Origin: DASUCS01 sp041166745
GTDB taxonomy: Bacteria > Actinomycetota > Acidimicrobiia > Acidimicrobiales > JACDCH01
Assembly: GCA_041166745.1 (NCBI GenBank)
Contig: JBEEGH010000028.1
Coordinates: 124,001 to 188,000 of the forward strand
Reading direction: 5' to 3'
DNA length: 64,000 nt
Part shown: positions 31,947 through 40,868 of the stretch, piece after piece
Layout: the number at the start of each line of letters is the position of its first letter
Position numbering within the stretch: position 1 is the stretch's first letter
The notes under the pieces: model-generated
Told to the model about the DNA's origin: nothing
Databases searched by the model: none
Seen by the model: the letters and a program-made list of their open reading frames with translations, nothing else
Translations under genes and position numbers: made by a program

Positions 31947-33783
31947 CGCCGCCCACGTCCTCGTCGGCTGTTGACAACGGGCTGAAGCGAACCGCGGGCA
32001 TGCCGTCGGCGACACCCTTCAACTCGAGTCGACCGAGATCCTTATAGTCGTGGCGTGGATGGTCGAGCCGGTCGAGGAGGGCCGAGGCCGCGACCACCTG
32101 GTCCGCCAATGCTTGACCACACAGCCGCGAGCCGACGTTCACGGTGTCACCCACGACGGAGTACTGCCGGCGATGAACGGGCCCGACGTGCGCGGCGACG
32201 ACCTCACCCGAGTTGAGCCCGATGCCGAAGCGCACCGGCGGCAGCCCGAGCCCGGCGAGCTCATCGTCGAGCCTCGGCCGGTCGCGTTGCACCGACAATG
32301 CGCATTCGAGGGCCGCAACGGCGTGATCGCCACGAGCGATGGGCGCGCCGAACACGGCGAACACTTCGTCGCCGACGAACTGCATGATCGTGCCGTCGCG
32401 TTCGAGGATCCGCGAGCAGACATGTTCGTAGTACGCATCGAGCAGCATTCGTACCTCGGCCGGTTTCAGCGCCGCCGCAATCGGCGTGAAGCCGCGCAGG
32501 TCGCAGAAGAACACGGTGATGTCGAGACGAACGCCGTTCACGACGTCATCGAAGAGGTCGTCGTCGACGAGCTGTTGGGCAACGGTGGCCGGTACGTAGC
32601 GGGCGAACAATGCGTTGACGCGACGCCGCTGCCGGACCTCGGTGAAGTAGCGCACGACGAGCGCTCCAACGGTGGCCCCGATGATCCCGGCGACCGGATA
32701 GACGGGGTCGATGATCACGCCGTGCTGAAAGCGGTAGAGGACCAGCACGGCGAACGCGCCGACTTCCACTACGACGAGCGCAAGCCCGACCAGCAACCGA
32801 AGATGCAGTAGGAGAAGCCCTGCAAGCAAGGCAACAATGGCGACCGTCAACACGGTCGCTGATGAGGACTCCGTTCGCAGATACGCGCCCGTGAGCATCG
32901 TGTTCAACGCGGAGGCGTGGACGACGACGCCGGGAACGCCATCGCGTTTGTTCGGGGGCACGAGATGCGAGTCACCCAGCGTCGGATCGGTCGTGCCGAC
33001 AAACACCACCTTGTCGCGAAGTGCGTCGGCCGGGACACGCCCCCGCAGCACGTCGATCGCCGAGATGACCTTCGAGCGGTCGATGAGACCATCCGAGAAG
33101 CTCAGCGTGAGCGAGTGGCGCTCGCCGGTGGGGACCGACACATTGCCGACAACGACCGCGTCGAGTCGGAGCACGATGTCGGTGGTCCCTTCGAGTTGCA
33201 TGAGAGCGGCCAACGCGAGTGCCGGGGTGAAGTGGCCGCGCTCGTCCTCGACCACCAGTGGGATCGATCGCACGACGCCGTCGTCCGGGTCAGGCGTGAC
33301 AGATGCGTGGGCGACGCCCGCCGACGCATCGGCCAGCGCGGTCGCCGGGTCGGTGCGCGCCACCGTGCGCAGCAACAGTCCGTCGGGGTCGGGTTGCAAG
33401 CTCGCGGATGCGGCGACGATCACCGGCACCCCGCGCTGCATCGATGCTGCAAGCGCGGGATCACCTTCGGTCGCAGGTGCGAAGACGAGATCGTCGACAA
33501 TTACCTTGGCGCCCGCATCTACGAGCCGGTTCACGAGTTCGGACTGCACCTGCCGCGGCCACGGCCACGGTTGGCCGAGCTCGTCGAGTGAACGGGCGTC
33601 GATGCCGACGATTGCGACGCGCTGATCAGTGACGCCGGTAGGGAACAGTCCGTCAGCCGCGCGTTGCCGGAAGCCTTGGAAGGCGCCGGCGTGGACTCCG
33701 ATCGCAGCGATCGCCGCTGCGATCACCGCGATCGTGGGGCCAGCCAGTAGCCGAACCCACCTCCGCCGGCGCGCCGTGCTCAC
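31933..33783 (-). CDS. CHASE2-domain adenylate cyclase
   Basis: A 616-residue membrane cyclase: TM1 (14-34), extracytoplasmic CHASE2 sensor (about 40-320; VAIVGIDARSLDELG, WPWPRQ), three TM helices (about 322-390) and a class III cyclase domain (about 425-600) with VFFCDLRGFT, MQFVGDEVFAVFG, GLNSGEVVAAHVG and SVVGDTVNVGSRL. Both metal Asp residues are present. It heads the minus-strand operon and would supply cAMP to the Crp, MFS-cNMP and patatin-cNMP proteins. GTG 33783 with AGGAGG upstream. The 244-bp gap before the next gene must hold its promoter; none was recognised. Confidence 0.92.
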   Translation of the reverse strand: MSTARRRRWVRLLAGPTIAVIAAAIAAIGVHAGAFQGFRQRAADGLFPTGVTDQRVAIVGIDARSLDELGQPWPWPRQVQSELVNRLVDAGAKVIVDDLVFAPATEGDPALAASMQRGVPVIVAASASLQPDPDGLLLRTVARTDPATALADASAGVAHASVTPDPDDGVVRSIPLVVEDERGHFTPALALAALMQLEGTTDIVLRLDAVVVGNVSVPTGERHSLTLSFSDGLIDRSKVISAIDVLRGRVPADALRDKVVFVGTTDPTLGDSHLVPPNKRDGVPGVVVHASALNTMLTGAYLRTESSSATVLTVAIVALLAGLLLLHLRLLVGLALVVVEVGAFAVLVLYRFQHGVIIDPVYPVAGIIGATVGALVVRYFTEVRQRRRVNALFARYVPATVAQQLVDDDLFDDVVNGVRLDITVFFCDLRGFTPIAAALKPAEVRMLLDAYYEHVCSRILERDGTIMQFVGDEVFAVFGAPIARGDHAVAALECALSVQRDRPRLDDELAGLGLPPVRFGIGLNSGEVVAAHVGPVHRRQYSVVGDTVNVGSRLCGQALADQVVAASALLDRLDHPRHDYKDLGRLELKGVADGMPAVRFSPLSTADEDVGGVVRD

Positions 33784-34027
33784 CCCGCCGCGACCCTCCT
33801 ACGTCGATCAGTGCCGTCCCACACACGTGGAACGCCGGAGAGTACGCCCGCTACGCCGCATGCGCCGTGAACCGCCGCCGACGGCGACGAGCGATGACAC
33901 ACTGCGGATGCACCCTCTTCACGCCGTACCACCGGAATTCTCGGGCCGCGATGTCGAGAGTCTGCGTTCGGCTCCGTCCTTGAGGTGGATGCGGCCGGCA
34001 GGGTCGCCGTCGAAAGAGGAGAACACC

Positions 34028-34432
34028 ATGGCCAAGTATCTGTTGCTCAAGCACTACCGAGGCGCCCCGGCAGCCGTGCACGATGTGCCGATGGATCAAT
34101 GGACTCCGGAGGAGGTCGAGGCGCACGTCCAATACATGAACGACTTTGCTGCCCGGCTCGAGCGCACGGGTGAGTTCGTCGACAGCCAGCCGCTCTCGCC
34201 CGACGGTGTCTGGGTCCGTTTCGGCGGTGAGGGGCGACCGCCGGTGACCGACGGCCCGTTCGCGGAGACGAAGGATCTCATCGCCGGATGGATGATCATC
34301 GACGTCGACAGCTACGAGCGAGCGCTGGAGCTCGCCGGCGAGCTGTCGGCAGCACCCGGCGCCGGTGGCGAACCGATCCACGAGTGGCTGGAGCTGCGCC
34401 CCTTCCTCGGCGCGCGACCCACCGTCGAGTGA
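34028..34432 (+). CDS. YCII-related DGPF-domain protein
   Basis: A 134-residue dimeric alpha/beta-barrel protein of the YciI-like DGPF family; the name motif is visible (VTDGPFAETKDLIAGW). AGAGGAG precedes the ATG by 6-7 nt. Its TGA overlaps the GTG of an ECF sigma factor (GTGA). DGPF proteins are the standard genetic partner of ECF42 sigma factors in actinobacteria and proteobacteria; their own role is still unsettled. Confidence 0.88.
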   Translation: MAKYLLLKHYRGAPAAVHDVPMDQWTPEEVEAHVQYMNDFAARLERTGEFVDSQPLSPDGVWVRFGGEGRPPVTDGPFAETKDLIAGWMIIDVDSYERALELAGELSAAPGAGGEPIHEWLELRPFLGARPTVE

Positions 34433-35580
34433 TCGTGGACGAGGTCGAGCTGCGCGAGCTCGTCCCCCACGTATTGAGCGTCCTCGTGCGCCGCGGTGCC
34501 GATTTCGCGACGGCCGAGGACGCGGTGCAAGAGGCGCTGATCCAGGCACTCTCGTCGTGGGAGGACGACACACCGTCGGATCCTGCGGGCTGGCTGATCA
34601 CTGTCTCCTGGAGGGCGTTCATCGACATGGCGAGATCGGACGCCGCACGCAGGGACCGGGAGGTCAGGTTCGACCGCGATCCACCCACCGGTGTCGTGCC
34701 GAGCGCTGACGACACCCTCGCTCTCTACTATCGGTGCGCACATCCCGACCTGACTGCGTCATCGGCGGTCGCCCTGACGCTCCGCGCCGTGGGTGGCCTC
34801 ACCACACGCCAGATCGCGCAGGCCTACCTCGTGCCCGAGAGCACCATGGCGCAGCGGATCAGCCGCGCCAAGCGCACCGTCGACCGGGCTGATCTGAATC
34901 GTCCCGGCGGCACGCAAACCGTGATGCGGGTGCTGTACCTCGTCTTCAACGAGGGCTACTCGGGCGACATCGACCTCGCGGCCGAGGCCATCCGGCTGAC
35001 CCGGCAGCTGGTGACGTTGGTCGACGATCCCGAGGTCGAGGGTCTGCTCGCCCTGATGTTGCTGCACCACGCTCGCCGCCGCAGTCGCACCCGGCCGGAT
35101 GGCGGGATCGTGCCGCTCGCCGAGCAGGACCGGAGCCAGTGGGACACGACGCTCATCGCTGAGGGAGTCGCCATCCTGCAGGCCGCCCTCGCGCAGGATC
35201 AGCTCGGCGAGTATCAGGCGCAAGGGGCGATCGCCGCGCTTCACGCGGACGCGGCCCGCTTCGAGGACACCGACTGGGTGCAGATCGTGGAGTGGTACGA
35301 CGAGCTGCTCCGATTCGCCGACACTCCGATCGTCCGGCTCAACCGTGCCGTCGCCGTCGGCGAAGCGGACGGCGCACCCGCAGGATTGGCGGCACTGTCC
35401 GACGTCGACGATCACGTCCCGCGACGCGACGCGGTCGCCGCGTATCTCCACGAGAAGAACGGCGATCTCGACCTCGCTGTCCGGCTGTATGCGGTCGCAG
35501 CTCGCAACGCGCCGAACCTCGCAGAACGCGACCATCAGGCCCGTCAGGCAGCGCGTCTCAACCAACGCCTGCACCACTGA
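34429..35580 (+). CDS. ECF42-type RNA polymerase sigma factor
   Basis: A 383-residue sigma factor: sigma2 region (residues 5-85, with FATAEDAVQEALIQALSSW), sigma4 (about 110-165, LTTRQIAQAYLVPESTMAQR) and a long C-terminal TPR-like extension (about 170-383, beginning LVFNEGYSG). That extension and the coupled DGPF gene define the ECF42 group, which needs the extension for activity and has no anti-sigma factor. GTG 34429 overlaps the DGPF stop; GTG 34435 is an alternative. Confidence 0.88.
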   Translation: MIVDEVELRELVPHVLSVLVRRGADFATAEDAVQEALIQALSSWEDDTPSDPAGWLITVSWRAFIDMARSDAARRDREVRFDRDPPTGVVPSADDTLALYYRCAHPDLTASSAVALTLRAVGGLTTRQIAQAYLVPESTMAQRISRAKRTVDRADLNRPGGTQTVMRVLYLVFNEGYSGDIDLAAEAIRLTRQLVTLVDDPEVEGLLALMLLHHARRRSRTRPDGGIVPLAEQDRSQWDTTLIAEGVAILQAALAQDQLGEYQAQGAIAALHADAARFEDTDWVQIVEWYDELLRFADTPIVRLNRAVAVGEADGAPAGLAALSDVDDHVPRRDAVAAYLHEKNGDLDLAVRLYAVAARNAPNLAERDHQARQAARLNQRLHH

Positions 35581-35655
35581 TCGCCGTACCGGAGCCTGTC
35601 TCCAACCGCCGGCTCCGTGCTGCGCGGTTGGGTTCGTTGCGGGCAGGATCGCGGG

Positions 35656-36480
35656 GTGGCAAGCGAGGATCGACATGATCTCGGCCGGGTGTTCGACGAG
35701 GTGCCCGACCTCTACGACCGCGTGCGACCCTCGTACCCCGATGAGCTCTTCTCGGACCTCGTCGCGATCACGGGCATCGACGAAAGTTCGGCGGTGCTCG
35801 AGGTGGGTTGCGGGACCGGTCAGGCAACCCGCTCCCTGGCCGCGCTCGGGTGCGCGGTCACCGCCGTCGAGCTCGGCGAGGGGATGGCGGCGCTCGCTCG
35901 CCAAAGGCTCGCGAACGCCTCGAACGTCGAGGTCGAGACGTCGTCATTCGAGTCGTGGGACGACCGTGGTCGGCGTTTCGATGTCCTGGTTGCCGCGTCT
36001 TCGTGGCACTGGGTCGACCCGTCGATTGGCTGGAGTCGCGCGCACGACGTGCTTCATCCCGGTGGATGGATGGCGCTGCTCGGCAACGTCGTAGTGCGCC
36101 GACATGGCGAGCCCGAGGTGTACGCCGAGACCGCCGATCTCCACGAGCAGTTTGCTGCCGGCAACCCTGCTTGGGGTGAGCCGCCGCTCGAGGAAGAGGT
36201 GCGTTCGACGGACGAAGGTTGGGGTTTGGTCGAAGACCCCGGCGTGTTGTTCGGTTCGACGATCGTGAGGTGGTACCCGACAGTGCAGTGGTTCGACGGT
36301 GAAGGCTTCGCGGATCTGCTTCGCTCGACGTCCCTGTACAGGGCGCTCGACCCCGACGCGCGTGAACCGCTGCTCGATGCAATCGCCGAACGTATCCGGG
36401 CGCGCATGGGTGACCGCGCGTCACGTCGCTACCTGAGCGTCCTCCGAGTGGGTCGGCGCGCCGACGTTGGCTACCCCTGA
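35656..36480 (+). CDS. SAM-dependent methyltransferase (class I, UbiE/Tam-like)
   Basis: A 274-residue class I methyltransferase with motif I VLEVGCGTGQATR, motif II AVELGEGM and motif IV region DVLVAASSWHWVDP; the N-terminus (FDEVPDLYDRVRPSYPDEL) is typical of small-molecule methyltransferases of the Tam/UbiE style. GTG 35656 is placed where this conserved start begins; the frame is open to 35617. Substrate unknown. It runs after the ECF42 gene with a 75-bp gap and ends 12 bp before tRNA-Ala. Confidence 0.8.
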   Translation: MASEDRHDLGRVFDEVPDLYDRVRPSYPDELFSDLVAITGIDESSAVLEVGCGTGQATRSLAALGCAVTAVELGEGMAALARQRLANASNVEVETSSFESWDDRGRRFDVLVAASSWHWVDPSIGWSRAHDVLHPGGWMALLGNVVVRRHGEPEVYAETADLHEQFAAGNPAWGEPPLEEEVRSTDEGWGLVEDPGVLFGSTIVRWYPTVQWFDGEGFADLLRSTSLYRALDPDAREPLLDAIAERIRARMGDRASRRYLSVLRVGRRADVGYP

Positions 36481-36492
36481 CCAGCAACAACG

Positions 36493-36569
36493 TGGTGGAG
36501 ACGATGGGACTCGAACCCACGACCCCCTGCTTGCAAAGCAGGTGCTCTAGCCAGCTGAGCTACGTCCCC
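36493..36569 (-). tRNA. tRNA-Ala (anticodon TGC)
   Basis: Read on the minus strand this 77-base sequence folds as a full cloverleaf: acceptor GGGGACG, anticodon loop TTTGCAA with anticodon TGC, T-arm GTTCGAG, and an encoded CCA end (36493-36495). In mycobacteria alaT directly follows ileT after gyrA; here the two are 13 kb apart. Confidence 0.95.
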
Positions 36570-36583
36570 GCGAGGCGCCGATG

Positions 36584-38080
36584 CTAACGGTCGCCGATGG
36601 CGAAGAACTTCCCCGATCGGGTGCCCAAGTAGATGCGCCCCTTCCACACCGCGGGAGTCGACTCGATGCAGCCTTTCGGCAGTTGCAGCTTCCACAGCTC
36701 GGGCGGGTCCTTCGACGTGTCGCTCACGTCGTACGCGTGGAGTACGCCTGAGCAATCGCCCTCGATGAGCACGTTGTCGACGACCACCGGTGATTGCCAC
36801 GTGGGCCCGGGAAGGTGCTTCGTCCATCGGATCGCGCCGGTGATGCGATCGATCCCCAGGAGACGTCCGCCGTTCGTCGCGACGTAGACCATGTCGCGGT
36901 CGAGCGCCGGAGTGGCCCACACACCCGCGGGCAACGCGTCGTGATCTTGGATCGACCACACGAGCGGATCATCGGGCTTCGACGGATCGAGCTTCATGAT
37001 CTGGCCGATCTCCTTCGAGCGCGCCGTTTGACGCTCGTACTCGGAGCCGACGTACAGCATCCCTTGGTCGTCGATGGCGACCGATGCATCGGTGTCGTCG
37101 CCCGTCCAGAATCGGAACACGCGCTTCGGTGTCGTTCCGTCCGCCAACCCGGTGACGTCCCACCCCTCGACGAGCCCACCGGAGTTGGCGAAGTACACGA
37201 CGTTGCCGAACATAGACACCGAGCTCTCGATCGACACGTCGTCGCCGCCGATGTCGCGGAGCTCTTGGTCGTCCCAACCAGGCGCGTGGAACACCAGCTT
37301 CGGGGCCACCGTCACACGGCCGTCAGCGTCGATGGCCCGGTTCAGCTTCACGATGTGGAACTGGCTGTTCTCGCCACCCTCGAAGAGGTAGTCGTCGCGC
37401 ACGAGACCGGATCCGTCCCAGTCGTTGTTCCATTTGGTCGGGGAGACCTCGTAGGCCCACAGCTTCCACAGCTCGGTGAGCTCGGGGCGGTCAAACGAGT
37501 ACACGTGGAAATAGTCGTCTCGTGATCCGCTGTAGATCAGCGGGAAGCCGTCAGGGTCGACGCTCACCGACCCCTTGATGAGATCTCCGGTCACGAACGG
37601 CGGATACGCGTCCGACCCAGTGCTTGCGTCGAGTACGTGCAGCGCGCGGTCGTAGGCGCCGAAGGCCACCAGCGTGCGGCCGTCCCGCTCCCACACTGCC
37701 GGCTCACCCGTCCACCCGGTGCCGCACCACTCGGCGAATCCCGCGAGGTCGTGCGACTGCGAACACATCGCCTTGTCCGGATACGTCCACAGCACCTCCG
37801 GATGCTGCGGCACGGGCCCTTGGCCGTACAGCGTCCGGGTGGCATTGCCTCGGAAGGTGAGCAGTCCGTTGACGGCGCTGGAGCCCGGCTCAACGGAGAT
37901 CGGCGGTGCTCTTGGCGTCGTCGTGATCGACGTGCCGGCGACCGAGGCCGAGCGTGAGGCGGGACCGTGTGTCGCCGAATGGGTCACCCACACGGCGACG
38001 AAGCCGGCGAGGAGCATGGTCGTGGCGATGAGCACCGCGAGCCTGTGCCACACCGGGGCCGGCACGGCGTGTTTCGGCAC
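36584..38080 (-). CDS. PQQ-type beta-propeller protein, membrane-anchored
   Basis: A 498-residue protein: N-terminal membrane helix or uncleaved signal (residues 12-34), a Ser/Thr/Pro linker and a six- to eight-bladed beta-propeller with PQQ-like repeats (TFRGNATRTLYGQGP, WSIQDHDALPAGVWATP, LLGIDRITGAIRWTKHLPG, STPAVWKGRIYLGTRSG). There are no dehydrogenase catalytic residues apparent, so a binding or structural cell-surface role is likelier than an oxidase. GTG start at 38080. Its 5' end sits near a small membrane ORF on the same strand; the 3' end is 14 bp from tRNA-Ala. Confidence 0.8.
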   Translation of the reverse strand: MPKHAVPAPVWHRLAVLIATTMLLAGFVAVWVTHSATHGPASRSASVAGTSITTTPRAPPISVEPGSSAVNGLLTFRGNATRTLYGQGPVPQHPEVLWTYPDKAMCSQSHDLAGFAEWCGTGWTGEPAVWERDGRTLVAFGAYDRALHVLDASTGSDAYPPFVTGDLIKGSVSVDPDGFPLIYSGSRDDYFHVYSFDRPELTELWKLWAYEVSPTKWNNDWDGSGLVRDDYLFEGGENSQFHIVKLNRAIDADGRVTVAPKLVFHAPGWDDQELRDIGGDDVSIESSVSMFGNVVYFANSGGLVEGWDVTGLADGTTPKRVFRFWTGDDTDASVAIDDQGMLYVGSEYERQTARSKEIGQIMKLDPSKPDDPLVWSIQDHDALPAGVWATPALDRDMVYVATNGGRLLGIDRITGAIRWTKHLPGPTWQSPVVVDNVLIEGDCSGVLHAYDVSDTSKDPPELWKLQLPKGCIESTPAVWKGRIYLGTRSGKFFAIGDR

Positions 38081-38129
38081 GCATCAAAACGTAAGCGGTC
38101 ACCTGCGGACCGCGACGGATCTCGACCGG

Positions 38130-38318
38130 TCAGCGAGGAGCGTGGTCGACGAGGGCAACCCGCTCGAGCGTGCCGTCCGCCCGGCGGAAGACGGCGTCGG
38201 CGCCGTCCATCCCCACCAACTCGGCGCGGGTCTCGTCCCGGAACGCGAAGCCCAGCACCACGGAGAAGGGGAGGCTGAGCACGGCCCAGATCGCAATGAT
38301 CACGACAACTGTGGACAT
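38130..38318 (-). CDS. small membrane protein
   Basis: A 62-residue protein: one N-terminal transmembrane helix (VVVIIAIWAVLSLPFSVVLG) and a charged soluble tail (RDETRAELVGMDGADAVFRR). ATG 38318 follows AAGGGGGAGAG, a good ribosome site. I do not recognise it. It lies between the beta-propeller gene and prfC on the same strand. Confidence 0.5.
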   Translation of the reverse strand: MSTVVVIIAIWAVLSLPFSVVLGFAFRDETRAELVGMDGADAVFRRADGTLERVALVDHAPR

Positions 38319-38405
38319 CTCTCCCCCTTCGCCAGCGCGTGTCCGCTTTGGGTAGCCAAGCGCATTTCGGCTCGAGGAGCTATGGCCCGATTAGGCCATT
38401 TTCGA

Positions 38406-39989
38406 CTAGCCCTGCCCTTCGGCGACGAGGCGGGCGAGCGTGAGCTCGGGTTGTTCGCTCTCGACCCGCTGCAGCCAATACGGGCTCTCGAACAGGGCCA
38501 GCAACGCGCCGTCGGATCGGGCGAGCACGGTGACCCCACGCATCGATCGCAGCGCCGGGGTGGAAGCCAGGTCGGTCTGACGGGCGACGGTGTAGCCCGT
38601 GGGCGACAGCTCCACGGGGGCGCCGAACTCGTTCTCGAGTCGATGCACGGCCACCTCGAACTGCATCGGGCCAACGGCTGCGAGCATCGGAGCCTGATCG
38701 CCCATCGTCTCATCGCGCAGGACTTGTACCACGCCCTCTTCGTCGAGCTGCGCGATCCCTTTGCGAAACTGCTTGAACCGCCCTGTGTCCCGCACTCGAA
38801 TCACCGCGAAGTGCTCCGGAGCGAAGCTCGGGATCGTCGGGTACGTGACGGGCTCGTCGACCCAGAGCGAATCACCGACGCGCACATCGGTGGCGTTCAC
38901 CAGCCCGATGACATCACCAGGGAAGGCCTCGACGATCGTCTCGCGCTCCTGGCCGAACACCGAATGCGCGTACTTCGTGGCGAACGGCTTCCCCGTGGGC
39001 CCGTGCGTCACGACCATGCCGCGCTCGAAACGTCCGCTGCACACACGAACGAACGCGATGCGATCGCGATGGGACGGATCCATGTTGGCTTGCACCTTGA
39101 AGACAAAGCCGCTGAACGGGGCGTCGAGATCGCGGGGCTTGCCTTCGGCGTCAGACCGGGCGGTGGGCGGTGCGGCGAGATCGACGATGCCGTCGAGCAG
39201 CAACCGCACGCCGAAGTTCGTGAGCGCCGATCCGACGAACACCGGGGTCGTGATCCCGGCGAGAAACGGTTCGACTTCGAAATCGGCGCCGACGGCCGAG
39301 AGCAACGCCAGTTCTTCCTGGGCCACCTCCCACGCCGCGCCTTCCTCGACTGCGGCGCGTTCGGCGTCGACGATCTCCTCCGGTGCCTCGCTTGCGCCCC
39401 GCGCCGTGCGGGTGAATCTGACGAACGTGCCGTCGCGCCGATCGACCACGCCGCGAAAATCACCCGGATGCCCGATCGGCCACGTGACCGGCGTCGGTGT
39501 GAGCCCGATCAACTTCTCGATCTCGTCGAGCAGCTCGAGGGGCGGGCGACCCGGGCGGTCGTACTTGTTGAGGAACGTGAGCAGGGGCAGCCCTCGGTCG
39601 CGGCACACCTCGAACAACTTGAGCGTCTGCGGCTCGATGCCCTTCGCCGAATCGAGCACCATGATCGCGGCATCCGCGGCCGCGAGAACTCGATACGTGT
39701 CTTCGGAGAAATCGCGGTGACCGGGTGTGTCGAGCAGGTTCAGCACGTCGTTGCGGTACGGGAACTGCAGCACCGTCGACGTGATGGAGATGCCCCGCTT
39801 CTGCTCCATCGCCATCCAGTCGGACGTCACCCGCCGGCGTTCACCCCGTGCCTTCACCGCGCCTGCCTCCTGCACCGCGCCGCCGTAGAGCAGGAATTTC
39901 TCGGTGAGGGTGGTCTTGCCCGCGTCCGGGTGGCTGATGATCGCGAACGTGCGACGGCGCGCGGCTTCGACGGACGGACGGGGGGTCAC
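38406..39989 (-). CDS. prfC: peptide chain release factor 3
   Basis: A 527-residue translational GTPase that recycles RF1/RF2 from the ribosome. G1 is SHPDAGKTTLTEK, G3 is DTPGHRDFSEDTY, G4 is NKYDR; the C-terminal part (PMQFEVAVHRLENEFG) is the RF3 hallmark. Length is normal. GTG 39989. The next genes upstream on the same strand are a lipoprotein and a serine hydrolase with short gaps. Confidence 0.95.
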   Translation of the reverse strand: MTPRPSVEAARRRTFAIISHPDAGKTTLTEKFLLYGGAVQEAGAVKARGERRRVTSDWMAMEQKRGISITSTVLQFPYRNDVLNLLDTPGHRDFSEDTYRVLAAADAAIMVLDSAKGIEPQTLKLFEVCRDRGLPLLTFLNKYDRPGRPPLELLDEIEKLIGLTPTPVTWPIGHPGDFRGVVDRRDGTFVRFTRTARGASEAPEEIVDAERAAVEEGAAWEVAQEELALLSAVGADFEVEPFLAGITTPVFVGSALTNFGVRLLLDGIVDLAAPPTARSDAEGKPRDLDAPFSGFVFKVQANMDPSHRDRIAFVRVCSGRFERGMVVTHGPTGKPFATKYAHSVFGQERETIVEAFPGDVIGLVNATDVRVGDSLWVDEPVTYPTIPSFAPEHFAVIRVRDTGRFKQFRKGIAQLDEEGVVQVLRDETMGDQAPMLAAVGPMQFEVAVHRLENEFGAPVELSPTGYTVARQTDLASTPALRSMRGVTVLARSDGALLALFESPYWLQRVESEQPELTLARLVAEGQG

Positions 39990-40003
39990 CCCACTAGCAA
40001 ACC

Positions 40004-40855
40004 TCAGGACGGACGCAGATCCAACAAATCCGCCGTGATGTCACTCGTCAAGTGGAACGTGGCGTAGGTGGCGTCGAGCGTGCTGTGGCTGCGGACGCCG
40101 ACCTTGTAGATCGGCGACACCCACGACGTGAGGTGTCCGGACCCGTTGATGTCGCCGGAGAAGGTGAGGTCGGTCTCGACGACCACGGTGTCGACGGACT
40201 GGCCGCCGATGGTCACGGTCTCGGTGCGGTCGATGCGCGAGCTCTGGTGAACGTGGGTCAGGGCATCCGTCGATGTGAGGTCCCACGCCCAGGCCTGGCC
40301 GACCGAACCCGGAACCGGCGCAAAGAGAACGGGTCCGTTGAAGACCTTGTGCACCGCGCCCGTCATCTCGAGCGACAGGAGCTCGATCTTGTCGCTGCTG
40401 TAACGCAGTACCTGCACCTGGTCACCCGCACCGCCGCCGCCGCCGGTGGTGGTCGCCCGCTGGTCGTCGTCATTCAGGTCCTCGATGGTCGTGACCGCCT
40501 GCACGTCGACACTCGACGGAGGGCCGTTCAGACTCGTCGTTCCGGTCGCGTGATACGTGTACTTGCCGGCGAAGGGCTTCAGTCCCGAGGGCGCAGGTGC
40601 GTCGGTGTTGCTCGGCGATGGCCCGCCGGCGGGTGCACCACCATTGTCCGCGTCGGCCGCAGCCGAACCGCCGTCGATCTGCGCATCGCCGGCCGAGCCG
40701 CTTTCGTTCGGGCCGGAGGCCTCCGCTCCCGCGCCCACAGCCGAGCCGTTGCTCGCCGATCCGGTGGCGGTGGCGTTGGACTTCTGGCCGCCCCCACCAC
40801 ACGCAGCGAGCGCGGCAACCACCACCGCGACGACGACTGCTCGACCCCAGCGCAT
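40004..40855 (-). CDS. lipoprotein of unknown function
   Basis: A 283-residue lipoprotein: signal peptide with lipobox LAAC, a 70-residue Ser/Ala/Gly/Asp-rich low-complexity linker, then a beta-rich domain (about 95-283; KPFAGKYTYHATGTTSL, WDLTSTDALTHVHQ) reminiscent of LolA/LppX-type lipid-binding shells, but the match is only by eye. ATG 40855 with GGAG upstream. It is 13 bp downstream of the serine hydrolase and 14 bp upstream of prfC. Confidence 0.75.
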   Translation of the reverse strand: MRWGRAVVVAVVVAALAACGGGGQKSNATATGSASNGSAVGAGAEASGPNESGSAGDAQIDGGSAAADADNGGAPAGGPSPSNTDAPAPSGLKPFAGKYTYHATGTTSLNGPPSSVDVQAVTTIEDLNDDDQRATTTGGGGGAGDQVQVLRYSSDKIELLSLEMTGAVHKVFNGPVLFAPVPGSVGQAWAWDLTSTDALTHVHQSSRIDRTETVTIGGQSVDTVVVETDLTFSGDINGSGHLTSWVSPIYKVGVRSHSTLDATYATFHLTSDITADLLDLRPS

Positions 40856-40868
40856 CAAGCTCCGCTCC

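Noticed and set aside
21853..33783. Calling this a RiPP biosynthetic cluster
   Set aside because: No YcaO, LanM/LanB, ATP-grasp, radical SAM maturase or other modifying enzyme is present; only repeat peptides and a protease are seen, so the name would overreach.
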